From Streptomyces sp. TRM68367 (GTDB lineage: Bacteria > Actinomycetota > Actinomycetes > Streptomycetales > Streptomycetaceae), in NCBI RefSeq assembly GCF_014495685.1, contig NZ_JACTVI010000008.1, forward strand, positions 62,001 through 126,000: a stretch of DNA of 64,000 nt, given 5' to 3'. The notes below the pieces were generated by a model. The model had not been told where the DNA came from, did not search any database, and saw only the letters and a program-made list of their open reading frames with translations. Below are positions 24,072 through 32,430 of this stretch, piece after piece. Numbering within the stretch: position 1 is the stretch's first letter; each line of letters starts with the position of its first letter. Both the position numbers and the translations under genes were made by a program.

Positions 24072-25052
24072 TCAGACGAAAGCCTGCGCGCTCGCGACGG
24101 GCGCGTCCGGCAGCGGGCAGGTACTCATGCCCGTTGCGGCCACCGCGGGCTGGGCGGCCAGGACCAGCGGCAGCGCCAACACTGCGCCCGCCACCAGTGC
24201 CCCGCCCCACACCACTGCCCGGCGCAGCGGCCGGGGCGGGTTGAGCAGTCGGCGTACCCGACCGGCCACGTGGCCGCCGGAGGCCGCCAGCGAGGCCGCG
24301 GGCGTGCCCGCCCCGGCCAGCTCGACCAGGGCGGTGGCCAAAGTGAGCGAACTGGTGCGGGCCGTGGCCGCGTCGTCGGCGGCCATCTCCACCAGGCGCC
24401 GCGTCTGATCCGCCGCCACAGCGAACAGCCTTACCTTGGGGAAGGCCCGCTCCAGCGCCTCCGCGTACGCCAAGGCCAGGTGGTGGCGCTGGCGGATGTG
24501 CGCCTTCTCATGAGCGATCACCGCGTCCAGTTCGTGCGGCGCCAGCGCGGCCAGCGCCGCCGAGGTCAGCACGATCCGGTGCCCGAGGCCGGGCAGGCAG
24601 TACGCCGCCGGACGGTCGTCGTCCAGCACAGTGACCCCGAGACCGGCGTGCGCGCGGCCGACCATCGTCAGCACCCCGGCGTGCTCGCGGCGCTCCCTGC
24701 GGGCTCGCAGCAGGCCCGCCGCCAGGCACCAGCCGACCCGGCCCGCCAGCACAATTGCCAGTGTCGTGCCACTCGCGGCCACCGCCGCGCCGCCCGGCGT
24801 CGCGTACTGCTCCCGCAGCATCAGCACGCACGCCTGCAGCAGATCGGCCAGGCTGCCGCTGACCGGCACCGTCGGCACAGCCAGCGCCAGCCCGGCCAGC
24901 GCGACAGAGATCACGACGGTCGCGGTCAGCGCCTGCCAGGCCCAGATCGCCAGCCGTGGCGACCGTGCCGCCCAGGTGGTGCGGGCCAGCAGCGGCGGGG
25001 CCAGCAGCCCAAGCAGGACTGCGTAACCGAGCAGTACAACGGCCACCCTCAC
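24072..25052 (-). CDS. M56-family (BlaR1/MecR1-like) membrane metalloprotease
   Basis: A 326-residue membrane protein with several helices at the N-terminus, a zinc protease motif HEKAH in AVIAHEKAHIRQRHH (about residue 180) and the pattern AAYCLPGLGHRIVLTSAAL typical of actinobacterial M56 proteins. It lacks a penicillin-binding sensor domain. It starts with GTG 25052, overlapping the BlaI stop (GTGA). M56 proteins cleave their cognate BlaI repressor after sensing an envelope signal; here the signal is unknown, and metal or wall stress is plausible. Confidence 0.88.
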   Translation of the reverse strand: MRVAVVLLGYAVLLGLLAPPLLARTTWAARSPRLAIWAWQALTATVVISVALAGLALAVPTVPVSGSLADLLQACVLMLREQYATPGGAAVAASGTTLAIVLAGRVGWCLAAGLLRARRERREHAGVLTMVGRAHAGLGVTVLDDDRPAAYCLPGLGHRIVLTSAALAALAPHELDAVIAHEKAHIRQRHHLALAYAEALERAFPKVRLFAVAADQTRRLVEMAADDAATARTSSLTLATALVELAGAGTPAASLAASGGHVAGRVRRLLNPPRPLRRAVVWGGALVAGAVLALPLVLAAQPAVAATGMSTCPLPDAPVASAQAFV

Positions 25053-25423
25053 GACCGGCTCCCCTCGCGGCGCGCGGCGAGCGCCGCACGCAACTCGGCG
25101 ACCTCGGCGTCGTCCAGCTCGCCGAACAGCCGCACCAGCGTCGCGGTACGGTCTGCACCGGTGGCCCACACCTGGTCGATCAGCGAGGCCGCGTACTCCT
25201 CACGGCTCTTCGTGGTCCGGTAGCGAAACGCGCGGCCGTCCTTGGCCCGGGACAGCCAGCCCTTGCGGTGCAGGATCTCCATCACCGTCTGCACCGTGTT
25301 GTACGCCAGCTCCTGCGGCCGGTCGCGGTTCAGCCGCTCCCGCACTTCCCGCACGGTCAGTGGCGTCTCCGCGGCCCACGCCACGTCCATGATCGCCTGT
25401 TCGAGCTCGCCGAAGCCCCGCAT
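25049..25423 (-). CDS. BlaI/MecI/CopY-family repressor
   Basis: A 124-residue winged-helix repressor: GELEQAIMDVAWAAETPLTVREVRERL, then AYNTVQTVMEILHRKGWLSR and the C-terminal dimer region with EYAASLIDQVW. ATG 25423 has AGGGAGG upstream; an earlier ATG at 25459 falls inside the operator. It forms an overlapping pair with the M56 protease, which probably cleaves it. The upstream site at 25447-25463 implies autoregulation, and matching sites occur near several other operons in the window. Confidence 0.93.
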   Translation of the reverse strand: MRGFGELEQAIMDVAWAAETPLTVREVRERLNRDRPQELAYNTVQTVMEILHRKGWLSRAKDGRAFRYRTTKSREEYAASLIDQVWATGADRTATLVRLFGELDDAEVAELRAALAARREGSRS

Positions 25424-25446
25424 CCCGGCCGCCTCCCTGTACGAAA

Positions 25447-25463
25447 ACCTAAGCGCCATAGTA
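25447..25463. promoter_or_regulatory. BlaI-type operator upstream of the BlaI gene
   Basis: ACCTAAGCGCCATAGTA, 24 bases upstream of the chosen start. It keeps ACCTAAG and CATAG of the 24010 site and diverges in the centre and last bases. Likely autoregulatory. Confidence 0.6.
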
Positions 25464-25729
25464 CGTGCCGGATCGTTGCGTCCGCCCACCGACCAGGTAG
25501 TGGGCTGCCCTGAAGAAGAGTGCCTCTGGGACAGGGAGTCGGCTTCCGGGCGACGAAGCCCGGACGCACGGAGGATCCCGATGTGCGCCGGCAGGGCGCA
25601 AACCGCTGACGTCATCGCTCACCCCCTGTGCAATGCAGTCGTCCCGGCCTTGCCCTACGGGGATGGGCCGGGACCGGCGGCCTGCGGGATCAGTCGGTTG
25701 GCTTCCGCCGAAGTCCGGAGCTGCTGCAT

Positions 25730-26263
25730 CTACCCAACGGGCGCCGTAGGGCGGGCGCGCTGGTTCCGCCGTTGTTCGTTCTGTTTGCGCCACCCGTACC
25801 GGGTCACGCCCCGCGGCTTGAACACCGAGAGGATCAGGATGATCACCAGCACCACCAGGCCGCCGATGGAGTGGAGCAGCGTGCCTGGCAGCTCGCGGGG
25901 ATTGGCACTGGACGCTGCTGTCTCTGCCAGGCGGCTCACGGTCTGGGTCTCTATCAGCAAGACGATGGTGGCGAAGACGGTGAGCGCGAGTTTCACCAGC
26001 ACCCAGTAGTGACGGAACAGGCCCCACGGGGTGCCCAGCGCGTTGACGATCCCGATGAGCACCGATGCGAGGGCCAGCGGGACGATGACGTACAGAACCG
26101 TCACCTCCATCGCGGCGTACGCGCCACGCACCGTCGGGACTTCCTGGCTGGTCACAGCGGTGACATCGAGGGCGAGGTAGGCAAGGACCGCGCCGAGCCA
26201 GCCGACCGAGGTGGCGACGTGTGTGGTGAGCACAATCTTGCGGAGCCGGGGCGACATGATCAT
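25730..26263 (-). CDS. Four-helix membrane protein (DUF2269-like)
   Basis: A 177-residue integral membrane protein with helices near residues 13-32, 50-72, 80-103 and 128-148. The start MSPRLRKIVLTTHVATSVGWLGA resembles DUF2269-type membrane proteins, which contain a conserved His and Trp in helix 1. Function unknown. It starts one base inside the stop of the preceding small membrane protein gene (TGATG), so the two are coupled. Likely controlled by the divergent TetR regulator. Confidence 0.7.
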   Translation of the reverse strand: MIMSPRLRKIVLTTHVATSVGWLGAVLAYLALDVTAVTSQEVPTVRGAYAAMEVTVLYVIVPLALASVLIGIVNALGTPWGLFRHYWVLVKLALTVFATIVLLIETQTVSRLAETAASSANPRELPGTLLHSIGGLVVLVIILILSVFKPRGVTRYGWRKQNEQRRNQRARPTAPVG

Positions 26264-26556
26264 CAGTAGCTGCCCTCAGGTGGTGCGTGGCCGCCCGGGT
26301 TACCGCCGGGCATCGCCTGGATTTCTGTGACGGCAGCCGGCGGTGTGCCGCTGGCACCTGTGTGCCGGCCAGGGCCGTGATCACCACCGAGGCCGGTGAG
26401 CTTCACGATCACGACCAGCAGGATCAGTACACCGACGATGATTCCCGACACCTTCACCCACCGCGGCGCCCTGGGCGGTCCGCTGGAGGGCAATCCACTG
26501 TCGGGCTCCACGCCCGTGCCGTCGTCGGCGTCGGGGTAGCGGGGCGGGTCAGCCAT
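26263..26556 (-). CDS. Small single-helix membrane protein
   Basis: A 97-residue protein with an acidic Pro-rich N-terminus, one membrane helix (VKVSGIIVGVLILLVVIVKL, about residues 34-53) and a Gly/His-rich tail (GGDHGPGRHTG, GGHAPPEGSY). ATG 26556 is preceded by GGAGGAAAC. It is coupled to the downstream four-helix protein and divergent from a TetR gene. Function unknown; the His-rich tail may bind metal. Confidence 0.72.
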   Translation of the reverse strand: MADPPRYPDADDGTGVEPDSGLPSSGPPRAPRWVKVSGIIVGVLILLVVIVKLTGLGGDHGPGRHTGASGTPPAAVTEIQAMPGGNPGGHAPPEGSY

Positions 26557-26605
26557 GAGGTTTCCTCCGGGGCGCGAGGTGTTCCGGACAACTTTTTACG
26601 ATACA

Positions 26606-26620
26606 TTGTGTCTATCACAA
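26606..26620. promoter_or_regulatory. Probable TetR operator
   Basis: TTGTG-TCTAT-CACAA, a perfect five-base inverted repeat with a five-base centre, sits in an AT-rich patch between the divergent small membrane protein gene (26556, minus) and the TetR gene (26661, plus). Position and symmetry suit autoregulation and control of the divergent pair. Confidence 0.55.
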
Positions 26621-26660
26621 GTCGAAGTGTCGCGGAATCGTCGTCACGTACACTGCACGA

Positions 26661-27239
26661 GTGCCGAAGTTGTGGAACGAGACGATCGAGGCGCACCGCC
26701 ACGCGGTGCGCGAGGCGATCCTGGAGACCACCTGGCAGTTGGTGACCGAGCATGGGCTGATGTCGGTGACCATGACGCAGATCGCTGAGAAGGCCGGGAT
26801 CGGTCGCGCGACTCTGTACAAGTACTTCCCGGACGTCGAAGCGATCCTGGTTGCCCACCACGAACGTCACGTCACCAGCCACCTGGAACATCTCGCCGAA
26901 CTCCGGGACCAACCCGGCGACGCCGGCGAGCGGCTCGAAGCGGTACTCGAGCACTACGCGCTCATCTGCTACCACCGCGGGCGCCACGGCACCGAAGAAC
27001 TCGCAGTACTCCTGCATCGTCCTGAGCATGTCGCCCACGCACAGCAGCAGCTCATCGACCTGTTCCGAGACCTACTGGCCGAGGTCGCCGAAACCGGCGA
27101 CCTCCGGGACGATGTCGCGCCCGATGAGCTCGCGAACTACTGCCTTCACTCCCTCAGCGCCGCCGGCAACCTGCCATCCGAAGCAGCCGTCCGCCGACTT
27201 GTCGTCGTCACGTTGGCCGGGCTGCGCCCCTCGTGCTGA
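26661..27239 (+). CDS. TetR/AcrR-family transcriptional regulator
   Basis: A 192-residue regulator. The N-terminal HTH is clear (REAILETTWQLVTEHG, MTQIAEKAGIGRATLYKYFPD), and the C-terminal ligand domain contains HYALICYHRGRHGTEELAVLLH. GTG 26661 is the start. It is divergent from two small membrane proteins and convergent with the multicopper oxidase, from which it is separated by a strong hairpin. The ligand is unknown. Confidence 0.9.
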   Translation: MPKLWNETIEAHRHAVREAILETTWQLVTEHGLMSVTMTQIAEKAGIGRATLYKYFPDVEAILVAHHERHVTSHLEHLAELRDQPGDAGERLEAVLEHYALICYHRGRHGTEELAVLLHRPEHVAHAQQQLIDLFRDLLAEVAETGDLRDDVAPDELANYCLHSLSAAGNLPSEAAVRRLVVVTLAGLRPSC

Positions 27240-27324
27240 ATGGGAGAGCGGCCGAGGCCGACCCTGCTCGCGGAGGATGAGCCGCGAATCGCCAAGGTCG
27301 CTGTGCCCGCCGGGATGACAGAGA

Positions 27325-27362
27325 GCTGGGCGGCACCAGGGGGCTCCCGTGTGCCGCCCAGC
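27325..27362. terminator. Bidirectional hairpin between TetR and the multicopper oxidase
   Basis: A 12-base perfect stem, GCTGGGCGGCAC / GTGCCGCCCAGC, with a 14-base loop lies between the convergent genes ending at 27239 (plus) and 27377 (minus). There is no T-tract, as is common in high-GC actinomycetes. Confidence 0.6.
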
Positions 27363-27376
27363 CGCGAGACGGCCTG

Positions 27377-28972
27377 TCAGGCCCGGTAGGCCACGTTCGC
27401 CATCATCCCGGCTTCGCCGTGGTAGGCGTTGTGGCAGTGCAGCATCCACTGGCCGGGGTTGTCGGCGTCGAAGAAGACAGACAGCTTCTTCTTGGGCAGC
27501 ACGATCGAGGTGTCCTTGCGCGGGCCGGAACTGCCGAGTTGGTAGGTGTGCCCGTGCAGGTGCATCGGGTGCCACATGTCGGTGTCGTTGACGAAGTCCA
27601 GCCGCACCCGCTGACCCTCCTCGATCAGGATCGGGCTCGCGTCCGGATCGTCCATGTCGAACGGCTTGCCGTTGATGGCCCAGTCGTACTTGTCCATGCC
27701 GCCGGTCAGCCTGACCTGGTGCGTGACGTCGCTCTTGGCGGAGTTCAGCCGTACGTCGTCGTCGGCGCGTAGCCGGGACGCCGCCATGATCATGCCGTCG
27801 AGTTCCTTCGGCCGGACGGTATTGGACGGTGCGCGGCCGGAGCCGGTGCGGACCAGGGCCAGGCCACTGGTGTCCTTGCCTTCGGCCAGTGCGACGAGCG
27901 GGAAGACTCCGTCGCCGAGCGTGACCAGGACGTCATACCGCTCGCCCATGCCGATCAGGAGGGCGTCCGCCTGCTGGTGCTGGACCGGGAAGCCGTCGGT
28001 GTGGGTGATGGTGAGCTTGTGCCCGCCGAGGGCGACCCGGTAGGCGGTGTCGGAGCCCGCGTTGATGATCCGTAGGCGGACCTTGCGGCCGGGCTTGCCG
28101 GTGTACACGTCCGGGGCATCCGGGATCCGGCCGTTGATGAGGTGATACGGGTACTTCACGTCTCCGGCGTCGCCGCCGAGGAGATCGCTCTCGGCGCTCA
28201 TGAGCATGAACTTCGTCGGCATGTCACCGGACGAGGCAGAGGCGGATGGGGACGCCGCATCGCCGTCCATGTCCCCCATGCCATGCATGTCGTGGCCTTC
28301 CGTGCTGCTGGAGCCAGAGCTGCCGTGCGCGCCGCCCATGCCCTTCTTGAGCTCGGCGAAGACCTCGTCGGGGGTGCCGGTGACACCGTCGATCCAGTCG
28401 TCGAGGACGACGATCCACTCGTCGTCGTACGCCAGCGGCTCGCGCGGGTCCTCGACGATCAGCGGGGCGTACAGCCCGCGGTCGAGTTGGACGCCGATGT
28501 GCGGATGGAAGAAGTAGGTGCCGGGGGCATCGGCGGTGAAGCGGTAGGTGAAACTGCCGCCGGCCCGGACGGGGCCCTGCGTGGCGGGCGGCACGCCATC
28601 CATGTCGTTGCGCAACGCGAGACCGTGCCAGTGGATCGAGGTGGCGGTCTTGTTCGGCAGCTGGTTGGCCAGCTCGGCGATCAGAGTGTCCCCTGCGGCG
28701 ATGCGCACCTCCTTGCCGGGGGCCCGGCCGTCGAATGCCCAGCTCTTGGCCATGGTGCCGCTGCCCAGGTCCAGCATGGCGGGCGCGGCGGTCAGGGTGA
28801 TCTTGTGCTGCCTGTCGCTGCCGGCGCGCTTGTTCTCGGCGCGGGCGACTTGAGAGCCGGAGGGGCTGATCAGGGCGGGGGTGCTGCCGGAGCTGCTGCA
28901 GGCGGCGAGCATGCCCGCACCGGCGGCGCCGAGTCCGGCGAGCAGGACGGAGCGGCGGTTGACGCTGTTCAC
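27377..28972 (-). CDS. Tat-exported multicopper oxidase (copper oxidase)
   Basis: A 531-residue lipoprotein oxidase with a Tat signal and lipobox (NRRSVLLAGLGAAGAGMLAAC). All copper-site blocks are present: HWHGLALRNDMDG, YFFHPHIGVQ, HPMHLHGHTYQL and the terminal HCHNAYHGEAGMM, whose Met is the type-1 axial ligand. A Met/His insert (EGHDMHGMGDMDGD) precedes the third domain, as in Cu(I)-oxidising CueO/CopA proteins. It likely oxidises toxic Cu(I) outside the membrane. GTG 28972 has GAGGA upstream. Behind a DUF6153-like gene with a CsoR-like box. Confidence 0.93.
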   Translation of the reverse strand: MNSVNRRSVLLAGLGAAGAGMLAACSSSGSTPALISPSGSQVARAENKRAGSDRQHKITLTAAPAMLDLGSGTMAKSWAFDGRAPGKEVRIAAGDTLIAELANQLPNKTATSIHWHGLALRNDMDGVPPATQGPVRAGGSFTYRFTADAPGTYFFHPHIGVQLDRGLYAPLIVEDPREPLAYDDEWIVVLDDWIDGVTGTPDEVFAELKKGMGGAHGSSGSSSTEGHDMHGMGDMDGDAASPSASASSGDMPTKFMLMSAESDLLGGDAGDVKYPYHLINGRIPDAPDVYTGKPGRKVRLRIINAGSDTAYRVALGGHKLTITHTDGFPVQHQQADALLIGMGERYDVLVTLGDGVFPLVALAEGKDTSGLALVRTGSGRAPSNTVRPKELDGMIMAASRLRADDDVRLNSAKSDVTHQVRLTGGMDKYDWAINGKPFDMDDPDASPILIEEGQRVRLDFVNDTDMWHPMHLHGHTYQLGSSGPRKDTSIVLPKKKLSVFFDADNPGQWMLHCHNAYHGEAGMMANVAYRA

Positions 28973-29047
28973 GGTTATGGGTCCTCTTCTCTGGTTGCGC
29001 TGCTGGTCGCGGGCTCAAGACGGCACACGGGTGCCGTCGGGCCCGGC

Positions 29048-29506
29048 CTAGATGCGCAGTTGGGAGAGGACCGACAGGTCGGGTGGTGCGCGGCCGATCG
29101 TGCGCGCGGGCATCGTGCTGGTGACGGCCTGGTACGGGCTGGGGAGCTGCTCGGCGTGGACTGGTGACGGTACGGCGAGCTTCGCACTGTCGATGCTGGC
29201 GGTGGTGCAGTGCTGTATGCCCAGGGTGGCGCAGGCACTGTCGGACGAGCCGTGCGCAGGCGCGTGCACGTCGGGCAGATGCGCATGGTCGGCGGCAAAG
29301 CCCGTCGGCATCGCGGTGGCGGACGACGCGGAGGTCATACCGGGCATGGCATGCCCAGCATGCGGCGCGGACTGCACCGAGGAGACGGTGATCGCGGCCG
29401 ACTCATGGTGGACCAGTACCGCCAGCGCGGAAAACAGAGCGATGACGGCGCCGCGCGCCCAGCGAACGGCGCCCTCGTGGGCCTTCCGTGTCGCCACCGT
29501 CTCCAC
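29048..29506 (-). CDS. DUF6153-like small secreted protein
   Basis: A 152-residue protein with an N-terminal hydrophobic helix (RGAVIALFSALAVLVHH), a His/Met-rich segment (SAPHAGHAMPGMTSASSATAM, DHAHLPDVHAPAHG), two cysteines (CATLGIQHC) and the C-terminus PPDLSVLSQLRI. GTG 29506 follows GGAGGGAAG. It is directly upstream of the multicopper oxidase on the same strand, 75 bases apart, and downstream of a CsoR-like box. Third member of this family in the window; function unknown. Confidence 0.7.
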   Translation of the reverse strand: METVATRKAHEGAVRWARGAVIALFSALAVLVHHESAAITVSSVQSAPHAGHAMPGMTSASSATAMPTGFAADHAHLPDVHAPAHGSSDSACATLGIQHCTTASIDSAKLAVPSPVHAEQLPSPYQAVTSTMPARTIGRAPPDLSVLSQLRI

Positions 29507-29554
29507 CCGGGCTTCCCTCCGTCAGGGCCCCGTGGGAGCCCGAAGACCGTTCAA

Positions 29555-29573
29555 TATACCCCCTCGGGGTTTA
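29555..29573. promoter_or_regulatory. CsoR-like copper operator
   Basis: TATACCCCCTCGGGGTTTA resembles the CsoR consensus (TAtACCCnnnnGGGTaTA) with a perfect CCCC/GGGG core. It lies 49 bases upstream of the DUF6153-like gene that precedes the multicopper oxidase. No CsoR gene is present in the window, so the regulator would be encoded elsewhere. Confidence 0.55.
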
Positions 29574-29853
29574 CTGGACCGCGGCAACGGATTACAGATA
29601 CAGCGCACGGCGCAAGGGCGAAGGTGAGGAGAGCGCCGATCTGGAGCTCGGGTCGTCGGCGACCATGCGGGTGACTTCCCGCGCGCCTGGCCCTCGTCCT
29701 CATACAGCCAGGCGAGGTGGTGGCCCGTGGGAAGATTGACGAGGGAGGAGTAGTAGCGGCGCCTGGCCACGCGGTGCACTCCGGCCCAACCACCAACTCC
29801 TGATACTGGCTGTGGACGCAAACCCTGCGGTCCGCTCTCCCTCGGGGGAGGCC
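29574..29853. other. Intergenic region without a recognised gene
   Basis: Between the CsoR-like box and the DUF2933 gene I see no convincing coding sequence, only GC-rich antisense-type frames. The region probably holds the plus-strand promoter for the DUF2933 cluster; GGGGGAG near its end is that gene's ribosome binding site. Confidence 0.4.
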
Positions 29854-30078
29854 ATGAACACGAACAAGCGCAACTACGGTCTGTACGCGCTCGCGCTCGC
29901 CATTGCCTTCGTCGGCGCCCTGGTGCTCGGGGTGCCTGTTGAAGCCCTTGTCCTCCTGGCCATCGTCGCCGCCTGTCCGCTGATGATGTTCTTCATGATG
30001 CGTGGCATGCACGGCGGCCAGGGCAAGTCGAACCAGCACACGGACGAGACCGATCCGCTGCGAAAGCACGATCAGTAG
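29854..30078 (+). CDS. DUF2933 small membrane protein
   Basis: A 74-residue protein: two hydrophobic stretches (YALALAIAFVGALVLG and ALVLLAIVAACPLMMFFMM) followed by a Met/His motif RGMHGGQ and an acidic tail. DUF2933 proteins typically accompany copper resistance genes and probably bind Cu(I) through Cys/Met at the membrane. ATG 29854 with GGGGGAG upstream is preferred over an in-frame start 14 codons earlier. Head of a run of small plus-strand genes. Confidence 0.78.
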   Translation: MNTNKRNYGLYALALAIAFVGALVLGVPVEALVLLAIVAACPLMMFFMMRGMHGGQGKSNQHTDETDPLRKHDQ

Positions 30079-30146
30079 AACGGATCCGGTCGGCCGTAAC
30101 GGCCGGGCCCGGGCGGCTCCGTAACGGCATCGGCGAGGAGAGCGCC

Positions 30147-30419
30147 ATGAGCGCCGTAATAGCCACGCTGATCGGCACCCTGATCATTGCGGCGGTGGTC
30201 TACGACATTGCGCGCCTGATCACGCCGAACGAGAGTCGCTGCCCGCCCCTGGCGCGTCTTCGGGGCCGGCGAGCCGCTCTGCAACACGCTGAGCGATGGT
30301 GCGTCGGCCTACGGATGCACGGCCGGATCGACGCAGCCACCTACCAGCACAGAATGAGCGGCCTCGCTCGCGGCGAGCGCAGACCAGCCGCCAACCGAGA
30401 AGCGCCCAGGAGGGCGTGA
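30147..30419 (+). CDS. Small membrane protein with SHOCT-like tail
   Basis: A 90-residue protein with one N-terminal helix (IATLIGTLIIAAVVYDIARL) and a C-terminal helical segment in which RMHGRIDAATYQHRMSGLA resembles the SHOCT motif. ATG 30147 has GGAGAG upstream. It lies 68 bases after the DUF2933 gene on the same strand. Function unknown. Confidence 0.6.
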   Translation: MSAVIATLIGTLIIAAVVYDIARLITPNESRCPPLARLRGRRAALQHAERWCVGLRMHGRIDAATYQHRMSGLARGERRPAANREAPRRA

Positions 30420-30575
30420 TGGCGGACGCCGCGTGCGGCGGGCAGTGGAACCTGCGCCGAACAACTCCCGCCCTGTTGGCCGAAACGCCGCCGCGGTGCG
30501 CCTGTAGCAGTACGGCACCTGGACAGGCCCGTGCCGCGCAGGCCCCAGCCGTCGGCCGCCCGGAGGTGAGCGCAC

Positions 30576-30872
30576 ATGGAAATCCTCGCTTGGGCCCTGA
30601 TCGTTCTCGGATTCGTGACCACCACCGCCTGCGCCGTCCATCTCACCCGTCGCCACCGGCGGGACGCCCCGCACATGACCCGCTCCCTCCACCGCACGGC
30701 CCCCGCCCTCCTCGCGGCCGGTCTGCTTCCTCTTCCTGTTCTCCTTGGCGCCGACGCGCCCGCAGGCGCCTGGGGCATGTGGGGCGCTACGACCATCGCC
30801 GCCGCCCTGGTTTACGCCGCGGCCGACACCCTCCGCGACGCCCGGTCCGCAGGCGATGCTCCGGAGCCCTGA
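30576..30872 (+). CDS. Small two- to three-helix membrane protein
   Basis: A 98-residue hydrophobic protein (helices near residues 4-22, 44-62 and 66-82) with an RRHRR loop between the first two. GGAGG lies just upstream of ATG 30576. I do not recognise the family. It follows the SHOCT-like gene after 156 bases and could belong to the same transcript. Confidence 0.5.
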   Translation: MEILAWALIVLGFVTTTACAVHLTRRHRRDAPHMTRSLHRTAPALLAAGLLPLPVLLGADAPAGAWGMWGATTIAAALVYAAADTLRDARSAGDAPEP

Positions 30873-31042
30873 GCGGACCGGGCCCGCACGGAATGCGAAC
30901 AGGCAGCGATCCGGACGTGTTGCACGGCGTGGAGTGGCACTGGCCCTGGGCAGTGGGACAGTGAGGAAGATCACGACTAACCGTAGCCTGGCAGCGTCGA
31001 GAGCCCTTACGGAAGGTGGCGGGCTGGATGACCTGCCGTCTC

Positions 31043-31061
31043 ATCCCTTCAGGAAAGGGAT
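31043..31061. terminator. Possible weak terminator hairpin
   Basis: ATCCCTT-CAGGA-AAGGGAT is a seven-base perfect stem between the small membrane protein gene ending at 30872 and the secreted protein gene at 31169. No T-tract follows. Could equally be part of a leader structure. Confidence 0.3.
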
Positions 31062-31168
31062 CCGGAACATTGCCCCCGCCGCCTTGTACGGGGCGTATGT
31101 GCGGCGTGTTAACCCTGTGTTCCCTGGGAAGTTGTGCCGCGCCTCCGCGCAACGGTTAGCATCACGGC

Positions 31169-31642
31169 ATGGTTACGGCCTGGTCGCCTTCCGGCTTGCT
31201 GCGGGCCCGCTCTTCAGCGGGTCCGCTGCGTCTGCTGTGGCTGGCCGCGCTGCTGCTCAGCGTCGCGTTCACGCACGGACTGAGCGCGGAGAGCGCCGAG
31301 GGGCATGCGACGGCCGGTGTAGGCGCGCCGGTGCACGTATCCATCGGGATTGACACAGGTCATACGAGCGGGTCCGGACCCAGTGACGATGTCGCGCATC
31401 CCTCGCCCGAGGTCACGGCATCTGACGACCATCACCACGGTGACGGCTCTTCCCATCCGGCTCAGGAATGCGTGTCCGGCCAGCCGCAGCAAGGGCTTGA
31501 ACTGGCCGCTCCTTGTCTGGCTCCCCTGGATTGGGCGCCGCCCACGCACGCCTATGCGGCGGGGAAGTCTGGCCCCTCCCGGCCCGAGTCGGCCCTTCCC
31601 TCATCCACGGGTTCGAGAGACTCAGTAGTTCAGCAGGTCTAG
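31169..31642 (+). CDS. Secreted His-rich protein, possibly DUF6153-related
   Basis: A 157-residue protein with an N-terminal export segment (PLRLLWLAALLLSVAFTHGLSA), a His/Asp-rich middle (SDDHHHGDGSSHPAQEC) and a Ser/Pro-rich tail. The overall plan resembles the DUF6153-like proteins nearby, but the C-terminal hydrophobic-basic ending is less clear. The His cluster suggests metal binding outside the cell. Function unknown. Confidence 0.5.
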   Translation: MVTAWSPSGLLRARSSAGPLRLLWLAALLLSVAFTHGLSAESAEGHATAGVGAPVHVSIGIDTGHTSGSGPSDDVAHPSPEVTASDDHHHGDGSSHPAQECVSGQPQQGLELAAPCLAPLDWAPPTHAYAAGKSGPSRPESALPSSTGSRDSVVQQV

Positions 31643-31843
31643 ATTCCGGCGTCCCCACTGGTCGTCGCCTCCCTGCCCATTCGGGCGGGTCGGCTGGCTG
31701 CGGCCAGTTCCCGGCACCGCAGATCCCTGTACGCCGCGCTTCCGTGCGCTGAGCGGGATCCCGGTGCCTGCCCCGAACCTTGCTGATCTCTGACTGCCGT
31801 TTTCTCCCACAACCGTGAGAAGCGGCTGCTCCCCGGAGGGACG

Positions 31844-32299
31844 ATGCCGTTCCACCCCCTTCCTCACCCTCACATCGACGGCCCGGCTGCCAGTGTCCAG
31901 CGGCTGCTCCGGCTGATGGCCTTCATCCTGGGCGGCCTACTCCTGTGGGCGTTCGCCTGTTCTGCCACACATGACAGCGACAGCCATACGCACGGTCGGC
32001 CGCCGGTGTCGTCCGGCCAGCTCCCGCTTGAGGCACAGGCCGTCGAGCGCGAGATGTCCCACGGGCCGCATCGGCACCCCAGCTCTGCTTGTGGGCCGTA
32101 CATGGTCAGTCATGTACTGCCGCAAGCCAGGCAGTTCTTCTCGAACCCGGCGGCCCTGGCTGCCTTCGCCGGAGTGGCGGCTGGAGTGACTGCCGTCGTG
32201 GCCGTACAGATGCAGGCCACACGGCCCGACGGCCGCAGATCCCGGATACGGCGTTCAGGCCGGTTCACCCTCTCCGTCGTCTGTCGGTGGCGCATTTAG
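31844..32299 (+). CDS. His-rich membrane protein, DUF6153-like ending
   Basis: A 151-residue protein with a hydrophobic segment (LLRLMAFILGGLLLWAFACS), a His-rich stretch (HDSDSHTHG, SHGPHRHPSSACG), a second hydrophobic region (ALAAFAGVAAGVTAVVAV) and the C-terminus RFTLSVVCRWRI. The ending parallels that of the other small secreted proteins. A GGAGGGACG ribosome binding site precedes ATG 31844. Probably metal-binding at the membrane; function unknown. Confidence 0.55.
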   Translation: MPFHPLPHPHIDGPAASVQRLLRLMAFILGGLLLWAFACSATHDSDSHTHGRPPVSSGQLPLEAQAVEREMSHGPHRHPSSACGPYMVSHVLPQARQFFSNPAALAAFAGVAAGVTAVVAVQMQATRPDGRRSRIRRSGRFTLSVVCRWRI

Positions 32300-32430
32300 A
32301 CGGAGGCTTTCGCAGCCCCTCTCGACAGCGGCTGCCGCGTGCTGCCCCAGGCCAAGTCACATGCCCCGGGTTCGAAGAACGGCACGCGAGATGAGCATCC
32401 CGTCACACCACCATTGAATGAGAGCGGAAG

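Noticed and set aside
32367..32376. CGGGTTCGAA, identical to ten bases of the tRNA-Thr T-arm, as a possible second attachment site
   Set aside because: The match stops after ten bases and does not include the acceptor end; it is likely chance.
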